A stretch of 64,000 nt of DNA from NCBI RefSeq assembly GCF_014836595.1, contig NZ_JACSQO010000003.1, positions 233,319 through 297,318 on the forward strand, written 5' to 3'. Position numbers and translations under genes: made by a program. Of this stretch, positions 1 to 9,500 are shown piece after piece; the first letter of the stretch is position 1; every line of letters begins with the position of its first letter. The notes under the pieces are model-generated. The model saw nothing but the letters and a program-made list of their open reading frames with translations. It did not search any database and had not been told where the DNA came from. Source of the stretch: Psychrobacillus faecigallinarum. GTDB taxonomy: Bacteria > Bacillota > Bacilli > Bacillales_A > Planococcaceae.

Positions 1-1312
1 GAATGTTCACACCAGGTGCAGAGATATCAGGTTTAATTTCTGCGTATGGAGATGGACCACGAAGAGAGAAATTTGCAACTTTATTATTAATATCGATTGC
101 TCCAGTAGCAAAAGATTCAGGATAGTTAGCAGGTGCTGCTACAGAGCCTGCTCCTCCTGGATTTGTAAGAGTAGTATTACCCGCAGAAAACTCAGGGAAA
201 ATTTCTGCAGCACGCCAGTTATTTACAACGTCTCGGTACCACTCGTCAAGTCCTGGTCCGCCACCCCAAGAGTTATTTACTACATCCGGAGCTAAATCTA
301 CACGTGTATTTCCATTAGCATCAGTTGGAGCTAAAATCCATTGTGCTGCTTCTAAAAGGTCCGCGTCAGACCCACCAGATGTGGTAAACGCTTTAACAGC
401 AATGTACTTAGCACCTGGGGCAACCCCAATTTGGTTTGAGCCATTTGGTTCGCTACCTACCATTGTTCCAGTTACATGCGTACCATGTTCTAGGTCATCA
501 TACGGTGTAGCACGAGCTGCTGAGGTTGCATCAAACCAGTTAAAGTCATGAGACACTTGTCCAGTTGCTTTGTTATAGCCACGGTACTTTTCTTTTAGAG
601 CTGGATGATCCCATTGAACACCAGTATCAATACTAGCAACAACAGTACCTGCGCCATCAATACCCATTTCCCAAACCTCTGGAGCCTTGACCCGTTCAAT
701 ACTCCACTCTACATTTGCAATTTCTGCCTTAGGCATTACCGCATTTTCTGTTTTAGTGGTAAATAACTGCCGGGTTTCATTTGGAAGTATTTTCTCTACC
801 TCAGGAAAAGTAGCTATTTTTTCGGCAATTTCTTTCGTTGTCGTTACGGACATACCATTAACGATGTAATAGGATTCTAAGTCACTAGCGTTTCCTTTTT
901 CAACTTCCTTCTCAAGAAAATCCATCACAGTTTCTTGAGATTCCATAGAAGTGGACTTTAACTCTGAAACAACCGCTGACCGCTGAACAAGCTTCGTATT
1001 ATGAGCGGATAGGTTTTTACCTTCGGCATTTTCCCTAGCTTCCGCTGCCACTCCTGCCGTATCAGCCTTTTCTTTAAATTTAATCAAAAAGGTTACTTTT
1101 TCATCCTGTTTAAAGCTTTCTAGCAATCTACTACTCAGTTTGTCCTGAACAGATATATTACTTGGACTCGACTCTCTCATAGATTGGTGAAGTTTGCTAT
1201 TAGCCTCTGCACTAGCCACGTTTGGAGCGATCAGTGAAAATGTCATAAGTATAGATGCTGCGATACTAACGGCTTTAGTACGTTTAGTTCGACTATTTTT
1301 TCTACTACTCAA
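1..1312 (-). CDS. Secreted subtilisin-like serine protease (S8, bacillopeptidase F-like), 3' end outside window
   Basis: Reading the minus strand from a TTG at 1312 gives an uninterrupted frame to the window edge (about 437 residues). TTG is chosen because AGAGGAGG lies 8 nt upstream, while the ATG at 1319 runs into a stop after four codons. The N-terminus is a signal peptide: basic RKNSRTKRTK, a hydrophobic stretch, then VASAEA. An inhibitor-like propeptide follows to about residue 200. The catalytic domain shows the Asp site (ASIDTGVQWDHP, about residue 227) and the His site (HGTHVTGTMVG, about 275). The oxyanion Asn region (VVNNSWGGG) is also present. The catalytic Ser (GTSMA) would lie beyond base 1. 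By family knowledge this is an exported protease; the bacillopeptidase F affinity rests on the N-terminal layout. Confidence 0.9.
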   Translation of the reverse strand, partial: MSSRKNSRTKRTKAVSIAASILMTFSLIAPNVASAEANSKLHQSMRESSPSNISVQDKLSSRLLESFKQDEKVTFLIKFKEKADTAGVAAEARENAEGKNLSAHNTKLVQRSAVVSELKSTSMESQETVMDFLEKEVEKGNASDLESYYIVNGMSVTTTKEIAEKIATFPEVEKILPNETRQLFTTKTENAVMPKAEIANVEWSIERVKAPEVWEMGIDGAGTVVASIDTGVQWDHPALKEKYRGYNKATGQVSHDFNWFDATSAARATPYDDLEHGTHVTGTMVGSEPNGSNQIGVAPGAKYIAVKAFTTSGGSDADLLEAAQWILAPTDANGNTRVDLAPDVVNNSWGGGPGLDEWYRDVVNNWRAAEIFPEFSAGNTTLTNPGGAGSVAAPANYPESFATGAIDINNKVANFSLRGPSPYAEIKPDISAPGVNI

Positions 1313-1984
1313 CTTCCATTCCTCCTCTGATTTTTACTTCATGTCTTTCCCTGCCCGAACAAATGTCTATACTTTTCTAAAAACACAAAAACACCCTTTC
1401 CCCCCTTCCTAATTAATTTAGGCAGAATTCCATGGTGTCTACGAAAGCTCTTGATGTAATTAAAACTATAAAGCAGTAAATATAAATATATTGTCGAAAT
1501 TTGACACGAATTAGTACATTTTTTCTAATTTGATTGATTAAGACTAATTTCAACTTAATTTACTTAGGTATAAAGAACTTTTTTATTTCATTGAATTTTC
1601 ATTGTAGGCTGTACTAATCCTTTGATATGTAAGAATTAACCTTTTATTGAAAATTTACATAAAATCTCTATTAACTAAAAAATAATTAAATACTACTATA
1701 TTATTCTAAATATTTAAAATATTTTAATTGGTAATTTTACTTAAAGGAAAAAAGAACTACTTAACTGTTCAAAGGAAACCCTTTTAGAATATAGCTTTAC
1801 AGTTTCATAAAAAAGTACAACGATTATTAAGCACTATTTATTAAGAAGTTCTAAATACCTGTAACTCTTAAAATGTTTTATTATAGCTACCATTTCAACA
1901 GGATTCTCCATTCCATAATTTTAAGAAGAGCATCTATCTTTCAGAAAATCTGACAAATAATATTTCTCTTAGAAAAATCAAAAG
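1313..1984. other. AT-rich intergenic region, no gene seen
   Basis: Roughly 670 bp between the divergently placed ends of the subtilase start and the DUF2071 terminator. It is very AT-rich with frequent stops in all frames. It should contain the subtilase promoter on the minus strand, but I could not single out a convincing -35/-10 pair. Confidence 0.5.
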
Positions 1985-2020
1985 GCGTTAAATACAAGGA
2001 ATCTCCCTTGAATCTAACGC
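1979..2020 (-). terminator. Rho-independent terminator after the DUF2071 gene
   Basis: On the minus strand an imperfect stem with outer arms GCGTTA/TAACGC and inner AAGGGA/TCCCTT is followed by a T-rich tail (CCTTTTGATTTTT). It lies 15 bp past the stop of the DUF2071 gene. Confidence 0.75.
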
Positions 2021-2035
2021 ACTTCTAATATTATT

Positions 2036-2800
2036 CTACTTTTCAAACGGATTTACTAACGGCCACATACGTACCTTCTTCTTTTTAGAGTAATGTAAAA
2101 TAGGTTTATCGGACTCGACTGGAATACCTTGAGATGAAAGCAATGTGTTTAAGCTAATATTTGCTTCTGCTTTTTGAAGTAACCAGGGCTGATGCAGAAT
2201 ATCACAGCGACGTAATTCTCCCCTCTTATTGACTGTATATAAGCAATAGCGTTCAGCCATCCATTTTTCAAATGAACTCGCTGGAGCATTATAAGGATCT
2301 GAAATTGGTCTGTAGCTACAATTTAATGCCGCTCCACAATTATCTAATCTGTTACTTTTATACTTAATAAAAGGATGATTGTAATCCACTTTCATCTCTG
2401 AAGTTACATAAGGTAGATGGTATAACGTCCTTGCCCCTCCTACCACAAGAATATTGCTAGCATCCATACTTAAGAAGTAAACACCAGGTTTTTCATCAAT
2501 AGTTACATAAGTTCTCACATTAATTTCAGGAAAGTTCGCCAGTCCTGGTAAAGGTGGGACACCTCTCACTCTACTCCCGGTAATACGAAAAGCTACAATA
2601 CCCACCCAACCTGTTCCATTATAAGTATCTAATGTTAATTCATCAGGTATTAAGCTTTGGAGGACTTTTAAATCTACTGGATAATGAGCAAACAAAAGAT
2701 TATTCCAAGTTTGTGTTATTATCCAAGGTATATCGGGCAAAGGCCAAAGACGATGACTTTCATCCCATTGAGCTGTTTTATCGCTCAAGAAATTTCCCAT
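2036..2800 (-). CDS. yqjF: DUF2071 family protein (YqjF-like)
   Basis: A 254-residue soluble protein without signal peptide. The sequence carries hallmarks of the DUF2071/YqjF family: WNNLLFAHYPVD near residue 32, the LIPDELTLDTYNG segment, GWVGIVAFRITG, and FPEINVRTYV followed by a DKPGVYFLSMDA-like strand. The family folds like an acetoacetate decarboxylase-type beta barrel, but its function is unknown, so none is assigned. AGAGGATAG precedes the ATG. A hairpin-rich transcribed-looking element with its own terminator lies 130-220 bp upstream on the same strand and may be an independent small RNA or a leader of this gene. A second possible promoter (TTGTAT, 17 bp, GTATAT) lies between that element and the start. 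Confidence 0.85.
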   Translation of the reverse strand: MGNFLSDKTAQWDESHRLWPLPDIPWIITQTWNNLLFAHYPVDLKVLQSLIPDELTLDTYNGTGWVGIVAFRITGSRVRGVPPLPGLANFPEINVRTYVTIDEKPGVYFLSMDASNILVVGGARTLYHLPYVTSEMKVDYNHPFIKYKSNRLDNCGAALNCSYRPISDPYNAPASSFEKWMAERYCLYTVNKRGELRRCDILHQPWLLQKAEANISLNTLLSSQGIPVESDKPILHYSKKKKVRMWPLVNPFEK

Positions 2801-2917
2801 GTCTTCTATCCTCTTTTCTTTTTAATTAATATATACCCAATATATAAATGGTTATACAAATCCCCATTTTTCTATGTATTATTAAGAATAAAATGCTATT
2901 TTTGTAAAATAAATTTA

Positions 2918-3024
2918 CGCAAAAAAATAGCCCCACTTCTTCAACAGTGGGGCCCGATTTCACTTATGGAAACCAGATGAGAAAAACGAAGGGAGATCTT
3001 CTTCAGTGATTAACTGTTTCTCAT
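2918..3024 (-). ncRNA. Candidate small RNA or attenuator leader of about 105 nt
   Basis: On the minus strand a -10 TATAAT (plus 3031-3036) should start transcription near 3024. The RNA would have a closing pair CCGAT/ATCGG, a hairpin ATGAGAAA/TTTCTCAT with an inner GAAG/CTTC, and an 8-bp terminator stem GCCCCACT/AGTGGGGC (2930-2953) followed by TATTTTTTTG. There is no ribosome site with a plausible ORF inside. It could be a free small RNA or a transcription-attenuating leader of the DUF2071 gene that starts 118 nt beyond the terminator. I do not recognise an Rfam family. Confidence 0.5.
2923..2953 (-). terminator. Strong rho-independent terminator
   Basis: Perfect 8-bp GC-rich stem (GCCCCACT/AGTGGGGC) with an 8-nt loop, followed on the minus strand by TATTTTTTT. 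It ends the candidate RNA described for this region. Confidence 0.85.
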
Positions 3025-3030
3025 ATCGGT

Positions 3031-3053
3031 ATTATACACCTCTAGGTGAATTT
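3031..3053 (-). promoter_or_regulatory. Promoter with CstR-like operator overlapping the -10
   Basis: Minus strand reads ACCTAGAGGTGTATAAT. This differs at one base in 17 from the corresponding stretch of the cstR promoter of this window (ACCTAGAGGGGTATAAT, plus 51086-51102). Directly upstream of TATAAT is the near-palindrome CACCT-AG-AGGTG. The -35 region 17 bp away (GTTTAA) is poor, so this may need an activator or be weak. Confidence 0.4.
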
Positions 3054-3223
3054 TTAAACCGCTAGTTATTTACATAGAAACCAAAATATTAAAGATAAAA
3101 AAATATTGAGATTTTCAATGTAAAAATTATGAATGATATAACGATTTTTTCATTAGCGACTGCCTATAACATCCATTTTTTTGTCCAAAACGACTATAGG
3201 CCTTTTTATTAATCAGAAAAGTT

Positions 3224-3997
3224 TTATTTTAATATTTTTACTGTAACTGTCTTGCGTCCCCAATTAATAGCATCTTCATAGGAAGGCATATATATATCAA
3301 TTGTATTTCCTTTAATAGCTCCACCAGTGTCCCCAGCAATAGCCTCTCCATAGCCTTCAACCCAAACTTTTGAACCTAAAGGAATAACAGAAGGATCAAC
3401 TGAAATAACCTTTTGATTTGGATTGGCATTTAAATCGATTCCAGTGGAAGTAATTCCGGAACACCCTTTACAGGAAGCAGTATATGCAGTAGAAGTTACT
3501 GTTATCTCTTTTTCAGAGGTTGACGCCACTGGTTTACTTGAACTAGTAGACGTTGAAGCCGCTGGTTTACTTGAATTAGTAGTGTTTGAGTTGCTGCTTG
3601 CAGGACTTTGAGCTGCACTTACCTGTGATTGTACTTTGCCTGCACTAACAGCTAATTTGTCTCCAGGATATATTAAATCGTCTATTAGCTGGTTACTAGT
3701 CATTAGTTCAGTCACACTCATACCATGCTTGCTGGCAATTCCAGAAATAGTGTCCCCTGAAACAACTGTATAAGTATCAGTGGATTCCCCTAATTTTAAT
3801 TGTTGAGCTGGGTATATAAGTGTTGTATCGAGATCGTTCCATGCTTGTAAATTTTCCACACTAACATTATTATCTTGTGAAATGGACCAAAGTGTATCGC
3901 CTTTTTCTACCGTATGGACACTTGATGCAAAAGCTTGTCCTGCTGTCCCTACTGATAGTGCTGCTATAGCTGTTAGTGCTACAATGTGTTTTTTCAT
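3224..3997 (-). CDS. Secreted LysM-LysM-3D domain cell-wall protein (YocH-like)
   Basis: The start is the ATG at 3997 (MKKHIVALTAIAALS...), with AAGGAGG 11 nt upstream, giving 257 residues; an in-frame upstream ATG would spoil the signal peptide. Signal peptide cleavage is likely after AFA-S. Two LysM domains follow (about 27-68, VEKGDTLWSISQ; about 76-119, VVSGDTISGIAS), then a Ser/Thr/Pro-rich linker and a C-terminal 3D domain (about 170-257). That domain has the conserved SVDPSVIPLGSKVWV and AGDTGGAIKGNTIDIY, including the aspartates that name it. The family binds peptidoglycan and is thought to act as a lytic-transglycosylase-like (double-psi barrel) wall enzyme; YocH of B. subtilis is the closest analogue. 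Monocistronic. Confidence 0.88.
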   Translation of the reverse strand: MKKHIVALTAIAALSVGTAGQAFASSVHTVEKGDTLWSISQDNNVSVENLQAWNDLDTTLIYPAQQLKLGESTDTYTVVSGDTISGIASKHGMSVTELMTSNQLIDDLIYPGDKLAVSAGKVQSQVSAAQSPASSNSNTTNSSKPAASTSTSSSKPVASTSEKEITVTSTAYTASCKGCSGITSTGIDLNANPNQKVISVDPSVIPLGSKVWVEGYGEAIAGDTGGAIKGNTIDIYMPSYEDAINWGRKTVTVKILK

Positions 3998-4170
3998 AAA
4001 ATGAATTTCCTCCTTTTCACTAACGACTCCTAGCATAACACTTAAAGATGTCAAAGCTATTTCAGAATAGTGTTAAAGAGATAATAAATACATGACAGAA
4101 CCCAAAGGAGTATTACAAATGGTTCCTTACATGAAATCTTTCTAAAAATTTCTAAAAATTATTTTATAAA

Positions 4171-4236
4171 GAAAAGCGCAAGCGCCTATGTAAGAAAAGC
4201 GCAAGCGCCTATCTCTGCCCCGACAAGCAAATGGGG
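4171..4236. repeat. Tandem pair of GCGCAAGCGC-type intergenic repeats
   Basis: GAAAAGCGCAAGCGCCTAT occurs at 4171-4189 and again at 4193-4211. The second copy continues into TCTCTGCCCCGACAAGC and AAATGGGG. A diverged copy with the same order (GAAAAGTAGCCAGTGCCTAT, then AGCAAATGG) lies at 43261-43297. Similar short elements are scattered between genes in many Bacillus-type genomes. Confidence 0.7.
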
Positions 4237-4280
4237 TTATGCCATATAATTTATGAGAAAATCCTAAAAAACATTTCTAT

Positions 4281-4315
4281 ACAAAAAAGCACCTTCCCTT
4301 AAAAGGGAAGATGCT
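4281..4315 (-). terminator. Terminator of the 6S-like RNA candidate
   Basis: AGCATCTTCCC / GGGAAGGTGCT stem (one G-T pair) with loop TTTTAA, followed on the minus strand by TTTTTTG. No protein gene on that strand precedes it, which is what pointed to an RNA gene. Confidence 0.85.
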
Positions 4316-4545
4316 TGGCTAGAAAGTTTTATTGAAACTATACTTTAATGGTAAAAGCCGCCTTTGCCGTATCTTATATGAAAGTTTTAAACCACCACTC
4401 CTCAAAGTGGGTGTTCGCAGAAACCTTCTATGCATGTCTTCATTGTCTAAAAAGAGAACGAAGCTTGTCATTCCGGCTCTATATAAAACTCCCTGTTACA
4501 GCATAAAGGTTAAAACTTAATATTCATACGAACAATGCAGCTTAT
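4281..4545 (-). ncRNA. ssrS: Structured RNA gene, probably 6S RNA (SsrS)
   Basis: A textbook sigma-A promoter on the minus strand (TTGAAA at plus 4575-4580, 17-bp spacer, TATTAT at 4552-4557) drives about 265 nt ending in a strong terminator. No ORF of note lies inside. Long-range pairing gives a rod: AAGTTTTA (4511-4518) pairs with TAAAACTT (4324-4331), and GAGCCG (4474-4479) pairs with CGGCTT (4355-4360). An apical hairpin has ACCCACT/AGTGG-GT arms around 4391-4415. The roughly 200-nt rod with internal bubbles and its own terminator fits Firmicute 6S RNA, which inhibits sigma-A RNA polymerase. The family assignment rests on my recall of 6S-like sequence and on shape, not on an alignment. 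SRP RNA, tmRNA and RNase P signatures are absent. Confidence 0.5.
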
Positions 4546-4551
4546 AGTCAT

Positions 4552-4580
4552 ATAATAAACCCCTTTTCCCTTAATTTCAA
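4552..4580 (-). promoter_or_regulatory. Sigma-A promoter of the 6S-like RNA
   Basis: TTGAAA, exactly 17 bp, TATTAT on the minus strand; predicted start near 4545. Confidence 0.75.
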
Positions 4581-4677
4581 GTGAAATAATTTCTAGTCTT
4601 GCCAATTAAGTAAATGTGCTTAGTTAACATTTATGTATAATGGTAATACATACTTGGTTGCGAGGAAGTGAATAAAG

Positions 4678-5481
4678 ATGCCTTATAGTCGCAAAAGAGA
4701 AGAATGGGAAGAGGACATAGATGATGAGGAATTGCAGCGCTTGGTTTTAGAAGCTCAAGCCGAAGCTCTTCAAAAGGCTGCGAGAGAAAAAAATAATCCA
4801 ACTCGAAAGCGTCCTTTTCCAAAATGGATCTTTTACGTAATGGCTGCTGTATTATTCGTGAATACTTTTGGTCTTATTTTTCAAATATACTCCATTCCTG
4901 CAATTGAATTTTTAAAAACATCTGCGCGCCTTTCAGCTCAAGATGAAGTTTCGGCAGATAAAAAGGCTGTTGTAGTTGTTTTAACAGATGACAGTAAAGG
5001 TACTGGTTTTTCTGTTTCAAGTGAGGGAAAAATTATTACAAATAATCATGTAGTAGAAGGAAATAAAAATGTGACAGTTGGCTTCCCTGAGGCAGGCCGT
5101 TTTAAAGCAGAAGTTATCCAAACTTTCCCTGAAATCGATTTAGCAGTTTTACAAATCCCTGACGAAGTTGGTCTTCCATATTTAGACTTGGCAGATAGTA
5201 TGTCGGCTAAGAAAGACGATCATATTACATTCATTGGAAACCCTCTTCGATTTACAAGTATTGCAAATGAAGGAACGCTTATTGAACCTTATCAATTAGT
5301 TGACTGGGAAGTGCCGGTCATGATGATGAAGGCACCAGTTTATAGAGGTAATAGCGGAAGTCCTGTATTCAATGAAAATGGCCTAGTAATTGGTGTAGTT
5401 TTTGCTACATTAAATCACGAGGAGCATGGAAAAGTCGGACTTTTTATACCTATAGATGAGTATTACAAGGTAACTAAATAA
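4678..5481 (+). CDS. Membrane-anchored trypsin-like serine protease (HtrA-type, no PDZ)
   Basis: 267 residues. The N-terminal 40 residues are highly charged and cytoplasmic (EEWEEDIDDEELQ...). One membrane segment follows (about 43-67, WIFYVMAAVLFVNTFGLIF), then an extracytoplasmic trypsin-fold domain. The catalytic triad is visible: His in ITNNHVVEG, Asp in EIDLAVLQI, Ser in RGNSGSPVF. The N-terminal anchor resembles DegP/HtrA of Bacilli, but the protein ends after the protease domain, so the PDZ domain is absent. AGGAAGTG lies upstream of the ATG. The gene stands alone; a role in quality control or regulated cleavage outside the membrane is inference. Confidence 0.85.
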   Translation: MPYSRKREEWEEDIDDEELQRLVLEAQAEALQKAAREKNNPTRKRPFPKWIFYVMAAVLFVNTFGLIFQIYSIPAIEFLKTSARLSAQDEVSADKKAVVVVLTDDSKGTGFSVSSEGKIITNNHVVEGNKNVTVGFPEAGRFKAEVIQTFPEIDLAVLQIPDEVGLPYLDLADSMSAKKDDHITFIGNPLRFTSIANEGTLIEPYQLVDWEVPVMMMKAPVYRGNSGSPVFNENGLVIGVVFATLNHEEHGKVGLFIPIDEYYKVTK

Positions 5482-5706
5482 AGTGAAAAAATATTTTTAT
5501 GTGAGTTAATCTCGCAAATCCCATCCCTAACCATAGGCAAACGACCCGAATGCGACGATGATGGCTTATCGCTCCCCACGCGGAGGAAGGTATCCACTTA
5601 AAGTGGAAATCGATTATACTTTATTCATTGTAAATATATAGATACCATTAATTATTTTTCTATTGTTCGTTTTTACATAAATAGAAATTATGAAATTGAT
5701 TCAAAA
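5482..5706. repeat. Intergenic stretch with degenerate GC-rich repeat
   Basis: The segment about 5535-5600 (ACGACCCGAATGCGACGATG, then GCTCCCCACGCGGAGGAAGG) is GC-rich against an AT-rich background. It has the look of the GGAGTCGC-type dispersed element seen more clearly at 26.5, 43.6 and 58.0 kb. No gene is visible. Confidence 0.35.
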
Positions 5707-5738
5707 AGAGAAGCCCACCACATAAGGTGAGCTTCTCT
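5703..5738 (-). terminator. Terminator of the helicase operon
   Basis: AGAGAAGC-ACC arms around ATAA, followed by TTTTTGA on the minus strand, directly after the stop of the 253-aa gene. Confidence 0.8.
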
Positions 5739-5740
5739 CT

Positions 5741-6502
5741 TTAGTTCAAATATTTTTTTCTCCAGTTCAATCGTTCTTTTTCATTTAACTGTTCTTCTAG
5801 AACTTCATCCCACCGATCCGTAAGCGTGTTCCATACTCTTGCAAAGAATAGGTCATCACTTTCGTTATAAACGATGTATTCTAAGCATGGGATGTCATCA
5901 ATATACAATTCAGAAGATGTAATAATCTCGGAAATGATAATCAGCGGAGCGTCTCCTTCTGTCACTTCAACTTTAGATTCTTCAACCGCTTCTAATAACA
6001 ACCTATCTTCTAATAGTAGTTTCTTTTTTTCTTCTTTCGCATATCTATATACTTCAAGCAACTCCTCGCCCTCAGAAGCAGGCTTAATCTCTCCTTTTAA
6101 AAAGGCTTCGTGGCTAGGACTATACAGGATATTTTGTGTGCCAGGTTCCTGCTCTTCTTCAAAGATCCCCTCTTCCAGCTGCTGGATTCCCTTGCTCGTT
6201 AAAGAAATAGAATCCTCTTCCTTCTCTATCAAACCTGATTTCTTCATGACATCTATTAAATCATCGATGAATAAATTCTCTACAAGTAATAGCTCACTAA
6301 GCTGCATAGAAGATGTGATGTCTGTCTTTTGAAAGGAAATCAGCATTATTTTCATCAGGACATCCATCTTCGTACGCTTAATACGTTTGTACTCAACCTC
6401 AATTGTATGAATTGGAACACACCATAGAAAAGATTCCATTATTTTTAGTTTTGAATTCTGTTGAATTTCCTGCTTCAAACGATTTTGTAATGATTGCATC
6501 AT
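5741..6502 (-). CDS. Unknown protein with winged-helix-like N-terminal half, partner of the helicase
   Basis: 253 residues; not recognised. Its ATG overlaps the helicase stop by 4 bp (ATGA), so the two are translationally coupled. Residues about 40-115 (KRTKMDVLMKIMLISFQ, then MQLSELLLVENLFIDDLIDVMKKSGLI, a short beta hairpin and SLTSKGIQQLEEG) read like a winged helix-turn-helix. A glutamate- and leucine-rich stretch and a mixed alpha/beta C-terminus follow, ending in ERLNWRKKYLN. There is no nuclease motif such as HKD or PD-ExK. The context suggests it recruits the helicase to DNA or RNA or regulates it; this is inference. Confidence 0.65.
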   Translation of the reverse strand: MMQSLQNRLKQEIQQNSKLKIMESFLWCVPIHTIEVEYKRIKRTKMDVLMKIMLISFQKTDITSSMQLSELLLVENLFIDDLIDVMKKSGLIEKEEDSISLTSKGIQQLEEGIFEEEQEPGTQNILYSPSHEAFLKGEIKPASEGEELLEVYRYAKEEKKKLLLEDRLLLEAVEESKVEVTEGDAPLIIISEIITSSELYIDDIPCLEYIVYNESDDLFFARVWNTLTDRWDEVLEEQLNEKERLNWRKKYLN

Positions 6503-9500
6503 TTAACTCCTATTTGGCTCCCTTGATTGATCATTTCAGGATTACGGAAGCCTTCCTTCTCTTTTACAATTCTTTTCAGACGGCCGTACATTTCTCTAGA
6601 GCTTTTTTGTTTAGCCCGTTTCGTGAACATTTCTACACTACCGACTAGGATTAACAGCTCTCTAGCCCTTGATAAAGCTACATTTAGTCGTCGGTAATCG
6701 TTGGCAAACCCGATATCTCCACTCTTATCTTGGTTGTTTCGTACCATACTCAATATGATGACGTCCATTTCCATTCCTTGAAATTTATCGACTGTTCCTG
6801 TTCTAAAATTTAAATGCTTTAAGTTCAATTCCTGTTGGATGAGACGATCAATTCTTTTTACCTGTTCCCCATAAAAACTAATGACTCCTATGCTTTTCTT
6901 TTCATGTTGCTCCATTTTTCCCTCTGCCTTAGCGGTTTCTGTTGCTTTATTCAAATCAATAAGAATTTTTCTAATGGAATCGAGCTCCGCCTGATTGAAG
7001 CGACTCTTACCGTTTTTCATACGTTCTTCAAAGTATCGCTTCTCATTAGGCATGTCCACCCAAAGAAGATGGTCTTTTCTTTTAACTATATTTGAATCCA
7101 GCAAATGATCGCGCATTGCATCTGAATCAGATAGACCGCATTGTAATCGGTAATTTTCTTCTTCATAGAATGGAGTAATGGTTTCCATAATACTCTCATG
7201 CATTCGATATTGAATGGCAAGCATGGTTTTATTGCTTTTAGGCAGGTTTTTGAACAATCGTTCGAATAGAGACTCCTTCAACAGCTTTTTCAATTCCTCT
7301 TTTTCTTCCAAGCTGTCACTCTCTTCCAAAATAGCCTGAAGAGTCTCATCCAATGTATCCTCCCCAACAAGTGGTGGTAGCTGATGATGGTCGCCAACTA
7401 GAATAATCTTCTTGCCCTTGAGCATAGGCAGTAGCAATTCCGGCGGGGTCGCTTTCGAAACCTCGTCAATAATCACTACATCGAAGGTTGGGTAGTTTTC
7501 CATGAATTCCTTACGTGCCGAAGCTACACAAGTTGTACCAATTACATTTGCATGACGGACATATAATTTACGGATTTCCTCTAAATCATGGTCATTCGCA
7601 TCCTGTAGCAAGGAGTACCATTCGGCTTGAAGAGCTTGTGTAACCGGCAGACTATCCAATTGCTGTTTAAGCTTTCCTGCCTCTTGGACTAGTTCTACCA
7701 TCTTTTCTTTAGATTTTTTTAAAGCCGTTTCTGGATTTTGTAGAATAATTTCATCCAAAGCCTTTAAATGTCTTTCTTGCTCCAAGCCCTGTGCATTCAC
7801 TTTCTTGCTTTCTAATTCTTTTTCTTGGAGAATTGTTTCCTTCTCTATAACTTGAGTGTTTATGTTCTCCCAGTCACTCTTTTTATGAACGAGTTGTTCC
7901 ATATAGGATGAAATCTTTTCAAATGTACTGGTAAGTATTTCTCGCTTCTTCTCCATGTCTGATAAGCTAGAACTCAATATGGCTAACATTGGAATATTTT
8001 CATACATCTCTATATCTTTATAAGTTTGTTGAATTTTTTGTTCTAACATTGCAAGACGATTCTTTTGAGTTGATCCCATATCGATTAATGTATTTGTCTG
8101 TTTTTGTAGAATGATTAATGCATTGTCCAATTCGCTACCTACTTGTGTTTTAATAGCTTGATACTTAGAAATAGAATTGTTTTTTGAAAATTGTACATTT
8201 GCTTGCTGCTTCAATACGTATTTTTCTCGAACGTACAAGCCCTCAAGTAAAATAGCTAATTTTTCAGTAGTAAGCTCATCCTCATCTGATGTCATAATAT
8301 GCTTCAGTCGGTTCATAAATTGATGAATCTCTTTCACTGTATAGGTTGAATCAAATACGACTCCACTTCTTCCCATATTATTTTTTACATTTTCAACAGG
8401 GAACTTATACTTTCTTAACAGTTTTTCGATAAACTCGATTGCTGATCGCAATCGAGCATATAAATCTTGCCAATCCGCAGAAGATTTAATATTCTCAATC
8501 AACACATCTAGTTCTTCTATCTGTCGTTTTACAAGAGATGAAGGTGTAATTTCACAAAGCTCCATTCTCTCTTTCAATTCATCAACCTTACGAATTGTCT
8601 CAATTTCTTTCCTAAAAGTTTCTAAAGCCCCCAATTTCTTATGGAGCAGGTGATATTGTTCTCTCGTTTCTTCTATTTCTTTTTGTGTTCTCTGTAAGGA
8701 ATCCATTGTCTCTTTAAACAAGATTTTTTCATGTGCATTTTCTATTTCTTTTGTCAGCTGACCTATTAGCTCAGTTACCTCTTGGGCAGTTGGATTTTCT
8801 TCTACGAATTTATCCATTTTTTCTATTTCTTCAGCCAGCTGTTCCGAGCGAGTACGAAGAGGTAGCAAGGAAGCCTCTATTTCTTCTCGTTCCTTTTTTA
8901 ACAATACCAATGCTTTTTTTAGCTTTCTTATTTCATTATTATGTTCATCGTGCTTAGCCTGTGCTATGACTTTTCTTTCGATAGCTTCCTCTAAGCGTAG
9001 TTGCTCTTCTTTAATACTTTTCTCTTCTGAATAAATGTCGGCTAGTTGTTGCTTTAGAGTTTCCTCTTTAGAAGCTTGTTTCTCTAGTTCAGCCTTCAGT
9101 GTGGCTAGCGTTTGCTCTTTCCAATACTGGCCAACATTTTCTTCTATAAATCTTTTCCCTTCCTCTTCTATACTTTCCGTTCGGCCAAAACGCAAGATAC
9201 GTATCTCTTTATTGGAAAGCAGTCTACTCAGAGCATTGTCTACTGCTAAGTTGGACTGTGATGCTACAAGTGTGCGAAGCCCTGCTTTAGCATTTTGCTG
9301 ACATATTTCGGAGATAACTGTTGTTTTACCCGTCCCTGGAGGACCTTGTATCACGTAAAGATCCTCTGCTGACATTGCCCCAACAACTGCTTCCTGTTGA
9401 AACTCATTTAGGCGGTTATGAAATTCAAGTTCCTTTTGTTTATTTGTAATCCTAATAGTAGGGCGGTCCTCAAACAGAATTTTTTCAAGATTAGCATTTG

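Noticed and set aside
2632..2980. Plus-strand ORFs over the DUF2071 start and small RNA
   Set aside because: Antisense to a clear family gene, without ribosome sites, and crossing a terminator.
4112..4131. Two TGTAA repeats upstream of the LysM-3D gene, possible WalR box
   Set aside because: Known WalR sites need TGTWAH repeats 11 bp apart; here the spacing is 14 bp, so the match is not good enough although YocH-like genes are often WalR targets.
4245..4520. 62-codon ORF across the 6S-like RNA on the opposite strand
   Set aside because: No ribosome site and opposite to a promoter-terminator bounded structured RNA.
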